Assembly: GCA_021849295.1 (NCBI GenBank)
Contig: JAJZTA010000012.1
Span: 1-64,000, forward strand
Source: Pseudomonadota bacterium
Lineage (GTDB): Bacteria; Pseudomonadota; Alphaproteobacteria; Micavibrionales; UBA2020
Direction: 5' to 3'
Length of the DNA: 64,000 bases
Made by a program: the position numbers and the translations under genes. Below, in pieces: positions 8,967 to 18,740 of the stretch. Position 1 is the first letter of the stretch. Every line of letters begins with the position of its first letter. The notes under the pieces are model-generated. The model saw nothing but the letters and a program-made list of their open reading frames with translations. It was not told the origin of the DNA and did not search any database.

Positions 8967-10571
8967 TCATCCCAGCTCTCCGAAAAATCCGCCGAAAGCG
9001 GGCAGGTCGAGCTTGTTGTCGTTGAGCTTGTAAGGCAGCTTGTGGCCTTCGAGCGGTTTCGTGCCGCCGGGCAGCGTATAGACCTCTTCCTTGTCGCCCA
9101 TGTTGAAGACGGCGATGATCCTGTTGCGCGTAAAGGACAGGACGGGCTCGCGCGTCTCGAAAAAGCTGATGTCGCCGGTAACGAAAGACGGCTGTTTCGC
9201 CCGCCACTTGATGAAGTTGCGGAAGAAGTTGAGCGGGGAATCCGCGTCCTTGTCCTGTACGTCGACGGCGCTGTCCTGATAATTCCTCGGGACGGGCAGC
9301 CACGGCTCGACGTTGGTGTCGGAAAATCCGGCGTTGGCCATCGTATGCTTCCACGGTATCGGCGTGCGGCAGCCGTCGCGGCCGACGTCCTCCGGCCAGG
9401 CGAACTTGCCGAAGGGGTCCTGCATTTTTTCGTACGGCACCTTGGTGTCGGGCAGGCCGAGCTCTTCGCCCTGATAGACGAAGATCGTGCCCCACAGGCT
9501 GCACAGCAGCGCCTGCAGCATTTTCAGCTGCCGCGTGTCGACGCGGCCCTGCACCGCCCAGCGCGAGGCGACGCGCTTGGTGTCGTGGTTCGAAAAAGCC
9601 CATGTCGGCCAGCTTTTCGCGCCCTTCTCGCGGAACGCGCCGACCATGTCGTGGACGACGTGCGCGCCGTATCTTTCCGTCAGCAGGGAGAAGCTGTAGG
9701 CCGTGTGCAGCATGCCGGGCGCGGTGTATTCGATGCAGCGCGCTATGTTGTCGTCGTCGCCGATCTCCGCGACCGTCATGCGGTCGTCGTATTCGTCGAC
9801 CAGCGCGCGCAGGCGCCGCACGAAGTCGAGGTTTTCCGGCTGCGACCTGTCGTAGAGGTGCCGCTGCATGTCGTAAGTGTTTTTGTAGTCCCTGTCCGGC
9901 GTGCGCTCGTTTTCCGGCCGCGAGGGGTTGTCGCGCAGGTACGCGTCCTGAATGCAGTGGTTGATGGCGTCGAGACGGAAGCCGTCCACGCCCTTGTCGA
10001 GCCAGAATTTCGCGACGCCGAGCAGGGCGTCCTGCACTTCCGGGTTGCGGACGTTGAGGTCCGGCTGTTCGTCGAGATACTGATGCAGGTAATATTGTCC
10101 GCGCCGCGCGTCGAACCGCCAGGCCTGTCCGCCGAAGACGGACTGCCAGTTGTTGGGCGGCGTGCCGTCCGGCTTCGCGTCCGCCCAGACGTACCAGTCG
10201 GCTTTCGGGTTGATCATGTCCTTGCGGCTTTCCGTGAACCACGGGTGCCGGTCAGAGGTGTGGTTGAAGACAAGGTCGATGATCATTTTCAGGTCGCGCG
10301 CGTGCAGGCCTTCGAGCAGGGCGTCGAAATCCTCCATGGTGCCGAACATCGGATCGATCTCGCGGTAGTCCGCGACGTCATAGCCGAAATCGACCATCGG
10401 CGATTTGAAAAAGGGCGAGATCCACACGCCTTTTACACCGAGGCCGGCGATATAGTCGAGCTTTTCCGTGATGCCGCGCAGGTCGCCGATGCCGTCCCCG
10501 TTGCTGTCTTTAAAGCTGCGGGGGTAGATTTGGTACAATACCGCCCCGCGCCACCAATCCGTGTTTTTCAT
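8967..10571 (-). CDS. GH13 alpha-glucosidase (oligo-1,6-glucosidase-like)
   Basis: A 534-residue cytoplasmic GH13 hydrolase releasing glucose from alpha-glucosides. The N-terminus WWRGAVLYQIYPRSF and NGDGIGDLRGI are typical of the subfamily. DLVFNHTSD is conserved region I. DGFRLDAINH contains the nucleophile Asp201. VAEIGDDDN carries the candidate acid/base Glu, and FSNHDTKR the third carboxylate. No signal peptide is present. Whether it prefers alpha-1,4, alpha-1,6 or sucrose bonds is unclear. First gene of a glucosidase-glk-mscS run, divergent from pgi across a 127-base promoter region. Confidence 0.92.
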   Translation of the reverse strand: MKNTDWWRGAVLYQIYPRSFKDSNGDGIGDLRGITEKLDYIAGLGVKGVWISPFFKSPMVDFGYDVADYREIDPMFGTMEDFDALLEGLHARDLKMIIDLVFNHTSDRHPWFTESRKDMINPKADWYVWADAKPDGTPPNNWQSVFGGQAWRFDARRGQYYLHQYLDEQPDLNVRNPEVQDALLGVAKFWLDKGVDGFRLDAINHCIQDAYLRDNPSRPENERTPDRDYKNTYDMQRHLYDRSQPENLDFVRRLRALVDEYDDRMTVAEIGDDDNIARCIEYTAPGMLHTAYSFSLLTERYGAHVVHDMVGAFREKGAKSWPTWAFSNHDTKRVASRWAVQGRVDTRQLKMLQALLCSLWGTIFVYQGEELGLPDTKVPYEKMQDPFGKFAWPEDVGRDGCRTPIPWKHTMANAGFSDTNVEPWLPVPRNYQDSAVDVQDKDADSPLNFFRNFIKWRAKQPSFVTGDISFFETREPVLSFTRNRIIAVFNMGDKEEVYTLPGGTKPLEGHKLPYKLNDNKLDLPAFGGFFGELG

Positions 10572-10698
10572 GCTTATGTCGTGCTAAATCCGAGGTTTCA
10601 GGCTATGCAATTTTATTGTAATGTTCAAAGATTTTAAGTAGGTTTCACCCTGATTGTCCACGTTAAAATCATGACCTCTGTAATCTGGAAATAAAGAC

Positions 10699-12051
10699 AT
10701 GAAAACACTCAAAATCAACGGGTTGGTTTTTGATTATTCAAGAACCGCCTTCGGCAAAAAACAACTGGCGACCCTGACGAAACTGGCCCGCACGCGCGAC
10801 TTCGCGGGACGGCGCAAGGCGATGCTCTCGGGCGCGAAAATCAACACCACCAGCGACTGGGCGGTGCTGCACACCGCGCTGCGTGCGAAGAAGAGCGACA
10901 AGATTTATGTGGACGGCAAAAACGTCGTCGCCGACGTGCATAAGGTTCTGGCGCAAATGGCCGGCTTCGCCGAAAAGGTGCGGACGGGCAAATATCGCGG
11001 CTATGCGGGCAAGCCCATCACCGACATCGTCCATATCGGCATCGGCGGCAGCCTGCTCGGGCCGAAGATGGTCACGCGCGCGCTGGCGGCGCACCACAAG
11101 CCGCACCTCAAGGCGCATTTCGTTTCGGACGACGTGCAGGGCGTGCTGAAAGATCTCTCGCCCGCGACGACGCTGTTCGTGGTGGTGTCGAAAACCTTCA
11201 CTACGCCGGAAACGCTCGGGCAGGCGGAAATCGCGCGCAAATGGTTTAAAAAGAAAGGCGGCAAACACGCCGAAAAGCATTTCGTCGGCGTGACGGCGAA
11301 CCCCGCCACGGCCGCGAAATGGGGCGTGCCGGAAGGCAACGTGTTCCAGTTCTGGGACTGGGTCGGGGGACGCTACAGCACATGGTCCGCCGTCGGCATC
11401 ACGCCGATGATCATGGCGGGGGCGAAGGCCTTCACCCAGTTCCTCGAAGGCGGCCGCAAGGTCGACGGCCATTTCAAGAAAGCGGCGCTGACGCAAAACA
11501 TTCCCGTCATGATGGCGCTGATCGGCATGGCGCACAGGAATTTCTTCAAATATCCCGCCTATGCGTCGATCCCGTATCCGCCGCAGCTGGAATTCTTTCC
11601 CGCGTGGCTGCAGCAGCTCGACATGGAGAGTAATGGAAAGTCGGTGGAGCTGAACGGCAAGCGCGTCAAGGGCGCGACAGGGCCGGTGGTGTTCGGCTGC
11701 CTCGGCTACGACGCGCAGCACAGCTTCTTCCAGTGGCTGCATCAGGGGACGGACATCGTGCCTGTCGAGTTCATCACCTCGGCGGACAGCGAGAACTGCG
11801 TCATTCAGGCGGATATCCTGTTCAAGGGGCAGAAGGACAAGGCGCATCCGCAAAACAACCTCGAAGGCGGGCGGCCCAGCACGCTGTTGATGGTGAAGGA
11901 CGTCACGCCGGAAAGTCTCGGCATGCTGATGGCGCTCTACGAGCACAAGGTCTTCACGCAGGGCGTTCTCTGGAACATCAACAGCTTCGACCAGTGCGGC
12001 GTCGAGATGGGCAAGATCATCAAGAAAAAGCTGCTCGCCGGACGGCGCTGA
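10699..12051 (+). CDS. pgi: Glucose-6-phosphate isomerase (short form)
   Basis: A 450-residue enzyme interconverting glucose-6-phosphate and fructose-6-phosphate. GIGGSLLGPKMV and VVVSKTFTTPETL are the two phosphosugar-binding SIS segments, and GGRYSTWSAVG and QLDMESNGKSV are active-site signatures. The conserved His lies in YDAQHSFFQWLHQGT. It is about 100 residues shorter than E. coli Pgi (549), chiefly at the N-terminus, yet all catalytic segments are present. GGAAA lies about 10 bases before the ATG. Divergent from the glucosidase-glk operon, whose product it would use. Confidence 0.95.
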   Translation: MKTLKINGLVFDYSRTAFGKKQLATLTKLARTRDFAGRRKAMLSGAKINTTSDWAVLHTALRAKKSDKIYVDGKNVVADVHKVLAQMAGFAEKVRTGKYRGYAGKPITDIVHIGIGGSLLGPKMVTRALAAHHKPHLKAHFVSDDVQGVLKDLSPATTLFVVVSKTFTTPETLGQAEIARKWFKKKGGKHAEKHFVGVTANPATAAKWGVPEGNVFQFWDWVGGRYSTWSAVGITPMIMAGAKAFTQFLEGGRKVDGHFKKAALTQNIPVMMALIGMAHRNFFKYPAYASIPYPPQLEFFPAWLQQLDMESNGKSVELNGKRVKGATGPVVFGCLGYDAQHSFFQWLHQGTDIVPVEFITSADSENCVIQADILFKGQKDKAHPQNNLEGGRPSTLLMVKDVTPESLGMLMALYEHKVFTQGVLWNINSFDQCGVEMGKIIKKKLLAGRR

Positions 12052-12071
12052 AGCCTATTCCGCAATAAAGA

Positions 12072-12806
12072 CTATTCCATCGTCGGGTAGTGCAGCGACA
12101 TCGACTGGATGCCGACGCGGCCCGGGCCGGTGAAGCGGTTGGTGATGAAGCTCATTCCGCCGAAGAGGCCGCTGCTGACTTTCTGCAGGTTGGTGTCCAT
12201 ATGCACGCTGGCGTCCTTGTAGAGCCAGCCGCCGGGTTCGACCTCGATCTGCTCGCCCGCCGCGAGGGTTTTCTCGAAAACGTTGCCGTAGCCGTGCAGC
12301 CACAGGATGCCTTCGCCCTGCGTGCAGCGGAACTTGTCGATGAAGAAGCCCGTGCCGCCGAACATCATCGACGCCACGCCCTTGACGCGGCTGAAGCTGT
12401 ATTCGACGTGGCGCGAGGCGGCGAGGAACTGGTGCTCGCGCACGTCGATTTCCTCTCCCTGTTTGAGATGCAGCGGCACGATATGGCCCGCGCCGTCGCG
12501 GCTGAAGGCGATCATGCCCTGGCCTTGCGCTTCCGTCACGAAAACCTGCAGGCCCGCCATCATGCGCTTGAAGGCGCCCTTCATGGCCTTCATGCCGATA
12601 TTCACCGTCGGCTGCTTCCACAGCATAATGTTGTGCTCGAAGTAGACCGGCTCGTCGGGCTTGATTTCGAGCGTCAGCACGGGCACAAGCTCGCCGTCGA
12701 GGTGATAGGTGATGTTGGCGAACGTCTCGTTTTGCGCCGACGTGGGCATCAAAGCCGGTCTGCCGGTTGCGGATATCTGTTTTGCTGCTGCCTGTGTGGA
12801 TGACAT
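12072..12806 (-). CDS. AIM24/TIGR00266-family protein
   Basis: A 244-residue cytoplasmic protein of the AIM24-like beta-barrel family, whose biochemical role is not settled. Typical segments are LEIKPDEPVYFEHNIMLW, GMIAFSRDGAGHIVPL, GTGFFIDKFRC, GEGILWLHGYG and the C-terminal GPGRVGIQSMSLH. It has no signal peptide or obvious catalytic motif. A strong AAGGGGG ribosome site precedes the ATG. Convergent with pgi, with a 20-base gap. Confidence 0.85.
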   Translation of the reverse strand: MSSTQAAAKQISATGRPALMPTSAQNETFANITYHLDGELVPVLTLEIKPDEPVYFEHNIMLWKQPTVNIGMKAMKGAFKRMMAGLQVFVTEAQGQGMIAFSRDGAGHIVPLHLKQGEEIDVREHQFLAASRHVEYSFSRVKGVASMMFGGTGFFIDKFRCTQGEGILWLHGYGNVFEKTLAAGEQIEVEPGGWLYKDASVHMDTNLQKVSSGLFGGMSFITNRFTGPGRVGIQSMSLHYPTME

Positions 12807-12848
12807 GTAAACCCCCTTAAAAAATAAAAAAATACCGTGTCCATTGTA

Positions 12849-12885
12849 GCGGCGAGGGATTAATAAGGCGTTAATCCCTCGCCGC
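12849..12885. terminator. Perfect 15-bp hairpin without T tract
   Basis: GCGGCGAGGGATTAA pairs perfectly with its reverse complement across a 7-base loop. It lies between the stop of the diguanylate cyclase gene and the start of the AIM24-like gene, both on the minus strand. There is no T run on either strand, so it is either a non-canonical terminator or an mRNA-stabilising stem at the end of the cyclase transcript. Confidence 0.6.
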
Positions 12886-12902
12886 CGTTGGGGGGACTTC
12901 TT

Positions 12903-13715
12903 TTAAAGGGCGTTCAGCATGAAGCTGGCAAGTCCGGCGGCAGGTTTTTCCGGCGTGGCATGGGTCGTGGTGCCGAGGTTGCGGATTTGCAGGCTTGCAT
13001 CCGTCGCGGGCGGGCGCAGGGAAGACTTCTGCATCAGCTGCCTTTGTCTCTTGTTATCGTAAAGCGCTTTGTCCGCGGCGCGGTAGGCGGTTTCATAGGA
13101 CATGTCGCCGGTGACGTACTTGATGCCCATGCTGGCTTTGATGGAGATCATATGCTGTTCCCAGACGAGTTGCAGACTGTTGAGGGCGTGCCGGATCTCG
13201 TTGAGGCAGTTGGCTGATTTTTCCGGGTCGGTGTGGGAGAGCAGGAGCGCGAACTCGTCGCCGCCGATGCGCGCCGCCGCGTCGACGGTGCGGATTTTGT
13301 GGCTGATGGAGTCGGCGATTTTTTTCAGGCAGGCGTCTCCCGCCTGATGGCCGTAGGTGTCGTTGATCTCCTTGAACTTGTCGAGATCGAAGAGAACGAG
13401 CACGCTGCCGGGCGTGTTGTGGCGGCGCGTGCGCTCCAGCTCCTGCGCGCAGAAATGCTCGAAGCCGCGGCGGTTGAGAAGCCCCGTGACGGGATCGGTC
13501 GCGGCGAGGCGTTCCAGTTCGTAAATTTTTCTGTCCTTGGCGGCGAGGCGGGTTTCGGCTTCCCTGACCTGCGCATGGGCCTGTTGCAGCAAAATGAGCG
13601 CGTCTTTGTGGCGGTGCCACTGGTCGTCCGCCGCCAGCGCCCAGATTTGTGCGTCGAGGCTGTGGCTGTCGATGACGATGTCGGAGGGTGAGGTTTCTTT
13701 TGTGAGTGTGGTCAT
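12903..13715 (-). CDS. Diguanylate cyclase (GGDEF)
   Basis: A 270-residue cytoplasmic protein that would make cyclic di-GMP from GTP. The first ~75 residues form a helical, coiled-coil-like segment (HAQVREAETRLAAKDRKIYELE) suited to dimerisation. The GGDEF domain follows, with DPVTGLLNRRGFE, FDLDKFKEINDTYGH and an intact active site IGGDEFALLL. RTVD five residues before GGDEF is a complete inhibitory I-site, so feedback by c-di-GMP is expected. There is no sensory or membrane domain. Monocistronic, ending in a stem-loop. Confidence 0.93.
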   Translation of the reverse strand: MTTLTKETSPSDIVIDSHSLDAQIWALAADDQWHRHKDALILLQQAHAQVREAETRLAAKDRKIYELERLAATDPVTGLLNRRGFEHFCAQELERTRRHNTPGSVLVLFDLDKFKEINDTYGHQAGDACLKKIADSISHKIRTVDAAARIGGDEFALLLSHTDPEKSANCLNEIRHALNSLQLVWEQHMISIKASMGIKYVTGDMSYETAYRAADKALYDNKRQRQLMQKSSLRPPATDASLQIRNLGTTTHATPEKPAAGLASFMLNAL

Positions 13716-13827
13716 GGTCGCTGTCTCCCTGTGCGGTTATGAACTGTCAGGGAAGACCATGCGAGAATCGTGCCAGATTAAGGGAAAAGATAAAAAGTCA
13801 TTATTAATCAATGAAATAAAGTTTCTG

Positions 13828-13904
13828 TGGCGCGCCCTGCAGGAATCGAACCTGCAACCTGCCGCTTAGAAGGCGGCTGCTCTATCCAGTTGAGCTAAGG
13901 GCGC
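13828..13904 (-). tRNA. tRNA-Arg(TCT)
   Basis: A 77-base cloverleaf on the minus strand. The acceptor stem is GCGCCCT/AGGGCGC, the anticodon loop CTTCTAA gives anticodon TCT (reads AGA/AGG), the T loop is TTCGAAT, and the CCA end is encoded. All stems pair. Both flanks are ordinary chromosome with no attachment-site duplication. Confidence 0.97.
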
Positions 13905-13978
13905 AGACAGCTTTAAAACGTTCAAGTACTGATAGCATATTTCTGAAAATATTCAACTTTTGAATTATTCAGGGTTTG

Positions 13979-15628
13979 TCAGCTGCCGAAGGTGAAGGAA
14001 TAAACTTCCAGTCCCGGCTTGGGGGTCGTGATCTCCAGCAGGCCATTTTTTGCCGCTTTCTGGCTGATCACGTGGTAAATCGTGTGGCGCGTCACGGTGA
14101 TGGCTCCGTTGTGCAGGTCTTTTCCGCTGGCGGGCGCGCCGTTCAGTTTGACCTCTACTTGCAACGGGCTGCCATCGGCGCTGCCCATGACGAGGTAGAC
14201 GTCTTTGGCGGTGAAGTTGAGCCGTAGCCCTGCGCCCGCCGCCATGGCGGTGTCGCGCTGGGGCCCGACATGCCATTGTCCTTGCAGCGTCCAGCCATCC
14301 TGAGGAACGGATGACGCGGGCGTGTAATGGACGGAAAGGTCGTGCTGCAGGTCGGGCGCGCCAGTATAGCCTTCGGCGCGGGCATAGCCGAGATATGTTT
14401 CCGGCGTTTGATCGGGGCTGAAAGTCTGCTTGTCCGCCACCTCCGTTTTTGCCGCGCTTTTGAGGCCGAGCAGGTAGCGGATATTGTTTTCCGTGATGTC
14501 GTCGTCGCCTTCGCCGAAGTGGGTGTAGACGACTTTCCCCTCGCTGCTGATCAGGTAATGGGCGGGCCAGTATTCGTTGTTGAAGTTCTCCCACGTTTCG
14601 AGGTCGTTGTCGAGCGCGACGGGATATGCGATATGCCGCGCGGCGACGGCGGCGCGCACGTTCGCCGGATCTTTCTCGAAGCCGAATTCCGGCGAATGCA
14701 CGCCGACGATGACAAATCCCCTGTCGTGATATTTTTTATACCAGTCGTTGAGATAAGGCAGCGTGCGCACGCAGTTGATGCAGGAATAGGTCCAGAAATC
14801 GACCAGCACGACTTTGCCTTTGAGCCCCGCCATGGTCAGCGGTTTCGAATTGATCCAGTCCTTGAGGCCGGCGAAGGCGGGCGCGGGGTAGGGACGCGCG
14901 AGCGGCTTCTCCAGATGCAGGGCGGGCGCGTTCGCGGCGACGGTCTGCCGCGGCACTGCGGAGCTGAAAAAGCTGTCCACCTGCGCGGAAAAGGCGATGT
15001 AGCCGACGGAAAGAATGATGATCACGCCCAAAGCCCGCCGCAACGTCTCCGTATGGCGGGTGAAGAACGGGTATCGGGTCAGCAGGCTTCTGCCCACAAG
15101 CGCGATGGCGAGCATCGGCAGCCCCGCGCCGACGGCGAAGGAAAAGATCACGGCGACGGCGTCGAGATTGGTCTTCTGGCGGATGACTTCCACCAGCACG
15201 ACGGCGAGGATGGGGCCGGCGCAAGGCGTCCAGACCAGTCCGATCAGCGCGCCGATGCCCATGCCGCTGAAAAAGCCGTCCTTCTGCGCCTGTCCGGCCT
15301 TGTTGCCGATATTGGCGGCGCCGCGCGTCAGGCGGCTGAAAATGTCCGAGAGTTTTTCGGACAGCAGCACCAGCCCGAACAGCAACAACAGCCACAGCGA
15401 TACCGTTTTAATGGTGTTCGGGTCGATATGCAGCGCCTCGACCAGCGTCCGCGACGCCAGCGCGAACAGGCTGAAGGCGAGAACAAACCCGGCGATAATG
15501 CCGAAAGGCCTTTTTTTGCCGCCGTCAGACGAGGTGGCCAGCACCAGCGGCAGCACGGGTAGGATGCAGGGGGAGGCGATCAGGACGATGCCTTCGATAA
15601 AAGCCTTGAATATTTCTATGGGGTTCAT
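13979..15628 (-). CDS. dipZ: DipZ-like fusion: CcdA transporter + TlpA thioredoxin + C-terminal domain
   Basis: A 549-residue membrane protein that would carry reducing power across the inner membrane. Residues 1-215 are a CcdA-like bundle with the cysteine sites ASPCILPVLP and WTPCAGPILA. After a linker, a periplasmic thioredoxin domain contains the active site SCINC (CxxC) and the TlpA-like LVDFWTYSCIN and EYWPAHYLI. The last ~150 residues resemble the beta-sandwich C-terminal domain of mycobacterial DipZ. The gene overlaps the upstream glycosyltransferase gene by 4 bases (ATGA), so the two are translationally coupled. Cytochrome c maturation and periplasmic protein repair are both possible roles. 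Confidence 0.88.
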   Translation of the reverse strand: MNPIEIFKAFIEGIVLIASPCILPVLPLVLATSSDGGKKRPFGIIAGFVLAFSLFALASRTLVEALHIDPNTIKTVSLWLLLLFGLVLLSEKLSDIFSRLTRGAANIGNKAGQAQKDGFFSGMGIGALIGLVWTPCAGPILAVVLVEVIRQKTNLDAVAVIFSFAVGAGLPMLAIALVGRSLLTRYPFFTRHTETLRRALGVIIILSVGYIAFSAQVDSFFSSAVPRQTVAANAPALHLEKPLARPYPAPAFAGLKDWINSKPLTMAGLKGKVVLVDFWTYSCINCVRTLPYLNDWYKKYHDRGFVIVGVHSPEFGFEKDPANVRAAVAARHIAYPVALDNDLETWENFNNEYWPAHYLISSEGKVVYTHFGEGDDDITENNIRYLLGLKSAAKTEVADKQTFSPDQTPETYLGYARAEGYTGAPDLQHDLSVHYTPASSVPQDGWTLQGQWHVGPQRDTAMAAGAGLRLNFTAKDVYLVMGSADGSPLQVEVKLNGAPASGKDLHNGAITVTRHTIYHVISQKAAKNGLLEITTPKPGLEVYSFTFGS

Positions 15629-16599
15629 TTTTCTACCGGCAGTCCCTGATGAACGGCGAAGCGGGGAACGGACTGGATGTCGAATTGCAGGAACGAGAGC
15701 AGCATCTGGAATCCCAAAATGACCGGCAGCGCGCTCAGCATGACCGTGCCGGCGCTGGCGGCGATGTGCGTTTCCGCGCCTTCATGCCATTCCACAAGAC
15801 CGAAGACCGTGCCGAAGACCATGAAGAGGATGCCGAGGATAAACTGGAGCGAAGCAAGATTGAAATCGCGCAGGAAGTAGTTGTAGCCGATGCGCTTGTA
15901 GAAGTTCCGCACGTGGCCGCGGATAAAGGGCCAGAGGATTTTCTTGATGTCTAGGCTGCTGGTCTCGTTGTCGTAGACGGCCTGCATGGGAATGTCGATG
16001 ACCACGGCATGGAGAAGATTGAGACGGAAGAGCATGTCGCTTTCAAAGAAATAACCGCGTGCGATCTTGTGCAGCGGCAGGCGGGCGAGGACGTTCGTGT
16101 GAATGGCGGTATAGCCGTTGTTGGGATCGAAAATATTCCAGTAGCCGCTGGAGAGCTTGGTGACGAAACTCAGGAGCCCGTTGCCGAACAGCCTGATGCG
16201 CGGCATGCAACGCACGTCCTCGGGGCGGTAAAAGCGGTTGCCTTTGGTGTAGTCGCAAAGCCCCGCCAGAATCGGCGCAACGAAGGTGGGCAGGATTTCC
16301 GGAGGCATCTGTCCGTCGCCATCGACTTTCACGACGATGTCGGCATCGGTCTTCAGCGCCGCCTCGTATCCCGTGATCATCGCGCCGCCGACGCCCTGAT
16401 TTTGGTCATGGCGCAGAATTTGCACCCGCGGGTCGGTGCAGGCCCTTTTTATAAAATCTCCGCTCTGGTCGGGGCAGGCGTCGTCGACGCAAAAAATATA
16501 AGCGACGTCCTCCGGAATCCTCTTGATGACGTCAAGCACATGGCCTTTGACTCTGTAGCAGGGAATGACAACGGCAATAACCGGATTTTCCTTGCTCAT
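15625..16599 (-). CDS. GT2-family glycosyltransferase (dolichyl-phosphate mannose synthase-like)
   Basis: A 324-residue GT-A fold enzyme. VVIPCYRVKG begins the nucleotide-sugar domain, VDDACPD is the first Asp motif, and KVDGDGQMPPE is the DxD metal-binding region. Two C-terminal hydrophobic segments (about 255-310) anchor it in the inner membrane, as in polyprenyl-phosphate glycosyltransferases. Donor and acceptor are unknown. Coupled to dipZ by a 4-base overlap. The role of that pairing is unclear. Confidence 0.85.
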   Translation of the reverse strand: MSKENPVIAVVIPCYRVKGHVLDVIKRIPEDVAYIFCVDDACPDQSGDFIKRACTDPRVQILRHDQNQGVGGAMITGYEAALKTDADIVVKVDGDGQMPPEILPTFVAPILAGLCDYTKGNRFYRPEDVRCMPRIRLFGNGLLSFVTKLSSGYWNIFDPNNGYTAIHTNVLARLPLHKIARGYFFESDMLFRLNLLHAVVIDIPMQAVYDNETSSLDIKKILWPFIRGHVRNFYKRIGYNYFLRDFNLASLQFILGILFMVFGTVFGLVEWHEGAETHIAASAGTVMLSALPVILGFQMLLSFLQFDIQSVPRFAVHQGLPVEK

Positions 16600-16695
16600 C
16601 GCAGATTTCCCCCATGTGCTGAAAGTCGGAGACTTTCTTTATTCTTATTGCCTGACTGTTTCCTGTAATCTAGACTGTGAAAACGGGAGAAGTCA

Positions 16696-17412
16696 ATGGC
16701 AAGCGGCAGTACCGGCAATACGGAAGAAGATCGCGAGTGGCTGGATTACAAGGCCAAATTCGCCCTCTCTTATGACGAGGCCAACTATGCCAGCCCGCTG
16801 CAGGCGGCCGTCATGCACGCCAGCCACCGCCTGACGGAACGCCCGTTCAACGCACAAGCGCATTTCGAAAAAGTGCTGGAAGTCGGCGCGGGAACGGGGC
16901 AGCATTTCCCTTTTGTCCGCCACGGTTTCGGCCAGTATATCATGACGGACATGGACCCCGCCGCGCTCGAAGTGGCCAAAAAGTCTCTGGCGGGAAAAGC
17001 CGACAGCCGACTGACCTTCGCGGTGCAGGACGCCGCGAAAGTCGGCTATGCGGATAACAGTTTCGACCGCGTCATCGCGGTGCATCTGCTGGAGCATATC
17101 TATCAGCCGCATCTGGTGCTCAAAGACTGGCGGCGCGTGGTCAGGAGCGGCGGCACGCTGTCCATTCTCATTCCCACGGATCCGGGCATGGCCTGGCGGC
17201 TGGGGCGGCATTTGGGGCCGCGCAGGCATGGTCTGGAGCAAGGCATCGCCTACGACTACGCGATGGCGCGCGAGCATGTCAATTCCTGCGTCAATCTGCT
17301 TGCCTTCATTCGTCATTACTTTCCCGGGCGCAAAGAAAGCTGGTGGCCGTTCCCCGTGCCGTCGGTCGATATGAATTTGTTTTTCGCCTGCCACGCAACG
17401 ATCGAGAAGTAA
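16696..17412 (+). CDS. SAM-dependent class I methyltransferase
   Basis: A 238-residue Rossmann-fold methyltransferase. VLEVGAGTGQH is motif I (SAM-binding glycine loop), TDMDP gives the acidic residue for the ribose, and VQDAAKVGYADNSFDRVIAVHLLEHI covers motifs III-IV as in UbiE/Methyltransf_11 proteins. The substrate is not evident. GGAGAAG-type purines precede the ATG. Divergent from the glycosyltransferase gene across 96 bases, and convergent with the RsmC-like gene. Confidence 0.85.
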   Translation: MASGSTGNTEEDREWLDYKAKFALSYDEANYASPLQAAVMHASHRLTERPFNAQAHFEKVLEVGAGTGQHFPFVRHGFGQYIMTDMDPAALEVAKKSLAGKADSRLTFAVQDAAKVGYADNSFDRVIAVHLLEHIYQPHLVLKDWRRVVRSGGTLSILIPTDPGMAWRLGRHLGPRRHGLEQGIAYDYAMAREHVNSCVNLLAFIRHYFPGRKESWWPFPVPSVDMNLFFACHATIEK

Positions 17413-17419
17413 GCTCAGG

Positions 17420-18436
17420 TTAGCGGCAGGCCACAGCCTTGAATCCGTCTTCATCCGCCAGCAGTTCTACATGTGAAAAGAGAGCGTGCAGCGTCTTCTC
17501 GTAGGGCAGATGGCGGTTGGCGACGAGATAGAGCGTGCCCTGCGGCTTGAGCGCCTGCGCCGCCGCGGCGATGATCGCCTGTCCGCGTTCCGGCACGGCG
17601 CGCGTGCCGTCGTGAAACGGGGGATTGAGCAGAATGGCGTCGTACGGGCCGCGGCGGCCGTCCGGTGTTGTCAGATCCGTCCACAGGGTTTTCACGTCCA
17701 TCGCCGGATATTTTTCTTCGATATTGCGGGCGGCGATGCGGATGGCGCGGACGTCGATGTCGGCAAGCGTCAGTTGCGTGATCTTGTGCGCCGTTGCAAG
17801 CGCCTGCAACGTGAGGTATCCCCAGCCGCAGCCGAAATCCGCCACATGGCCGTGCAAACCGGCGGGCAAATGACGGGCGAGCAGGGCGGAGCCCGCATCC
17901 ACCTTGTCCCAGCCGTGCAATCCGGCGCAGGAGAAAACGCCGGTTTCCGCGACCCGTTGTTCTTTGCCCTGGTCAAACCAGAGGTCCGCCTGTTTTCGAT
18001 CGTATCCGTGGACGGGCGCGAAGACGATGCGCGCCTTGTTTTTGCTTTCCGTCCGGGCGGCAAGGCCGAGTTCTTCGAACAATGGCGGCAGGCGCCTGCC
18101 GCCGGCATCGTTGGGCGCGGCGGCGACGATCGTGCCGCCATTTTTGGCGCACCGCAGCGCCTGCGCGAGAAGATATTGCGTTTCAGTTTTGTCTTTTGAC
18201 GGCAGCACCCAGACCGTGTCGAACTTTTCATCCGGCGGCGAATCGACGACTGCATGTCCGGCGTCGATCAGGGTGCGCGCTTTGTCGTAGCGGGGCTGGA
18301 CAAGGACGGGGGATTTCACGTCTTTGAGCGCGGGCGTATTCTCGGCATTCAGGAACAAAAGGCGGACATCCGCCTCCGGCATTTCGAGCAGGTTTTTGCG
18401 GTAGGGGTAAAGAAGTGTCTCCGCCATGAAATTCAT
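17420..18436 (-). CDS. RsmC/RlmG-like class I methyltransferase
   Basis: A 338-residue protein with the two-domain layout of RsmC-type rRNA guanine-N2 methyltransferases. A degenerate N-terminal Rossmann domain (about 1-165) precedes a catalytic C-terminal one. VADFGCGWGYLTLQAL is the SAM motif, ADIDVRAI the acidic strand, and LLNPPFHDG the NPPF motif used to methylate exocyclic amino groups. The exact rRNA target cannot be told. I chose the ATG at 18436 (MNFMAETLLYP) over the track start at 18496 because the 20 extra residues are not family-like and a purine-rich site precedes it. Confidence 0.82.
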   Translation of the reverse strand: MNFMAETLLYPYRKNLLEMPEADVRLLFLNAENTPALKDVKSPVLVQPRYDKARTLIDAGHAVVDSPPDEKFDTVWVLPSKDKTETQYLLAQALRCAKNGGTIVAAAPNDAGGRRLPPLFEELGLAARTESKNKARIVFAPVHGYDRKQADLWFDQGKEQRVAETGVFSCAGLHGWDKVDAGSALLARHLPAGLHGHVADFGCGWGYLTLQALATAHKITQLTLADIDVRAIRIAARNIEEKYPAMDVKTLWTDLTTPDGRRGPYDAILLNPPFHDGTRAVPERGQAIIAAAAQALKPQGTLYLVANRHLPYEKTLHALFSHVELLADEDGFKAVACR

Positions 18437-18740
18437 TTTTGCCCGCCTTTTGCCATCTCCACCTATCCCTTTGAAATCATACAAAAGGGTAAACAATATT
18501 ACTTACAATTTATCTCATATTATAAACAGTTTTTGTCTAATATTAATTAGGTGAAGATAGAATAAAATATGGGGCAATTTATTTAATTTATACGAATTTG
18601 CCACGTAAACGACAGAAGTGAGGAAAGATAAAACGTCAAAAGCGCAAGGCTTTAACCAAATATAGGGAGGAACCGGAAATCCGTATTTGGCGTACATGGC
18701 GGTACCAATGAAAAAACAAACTTACTAACGGGGCACAACG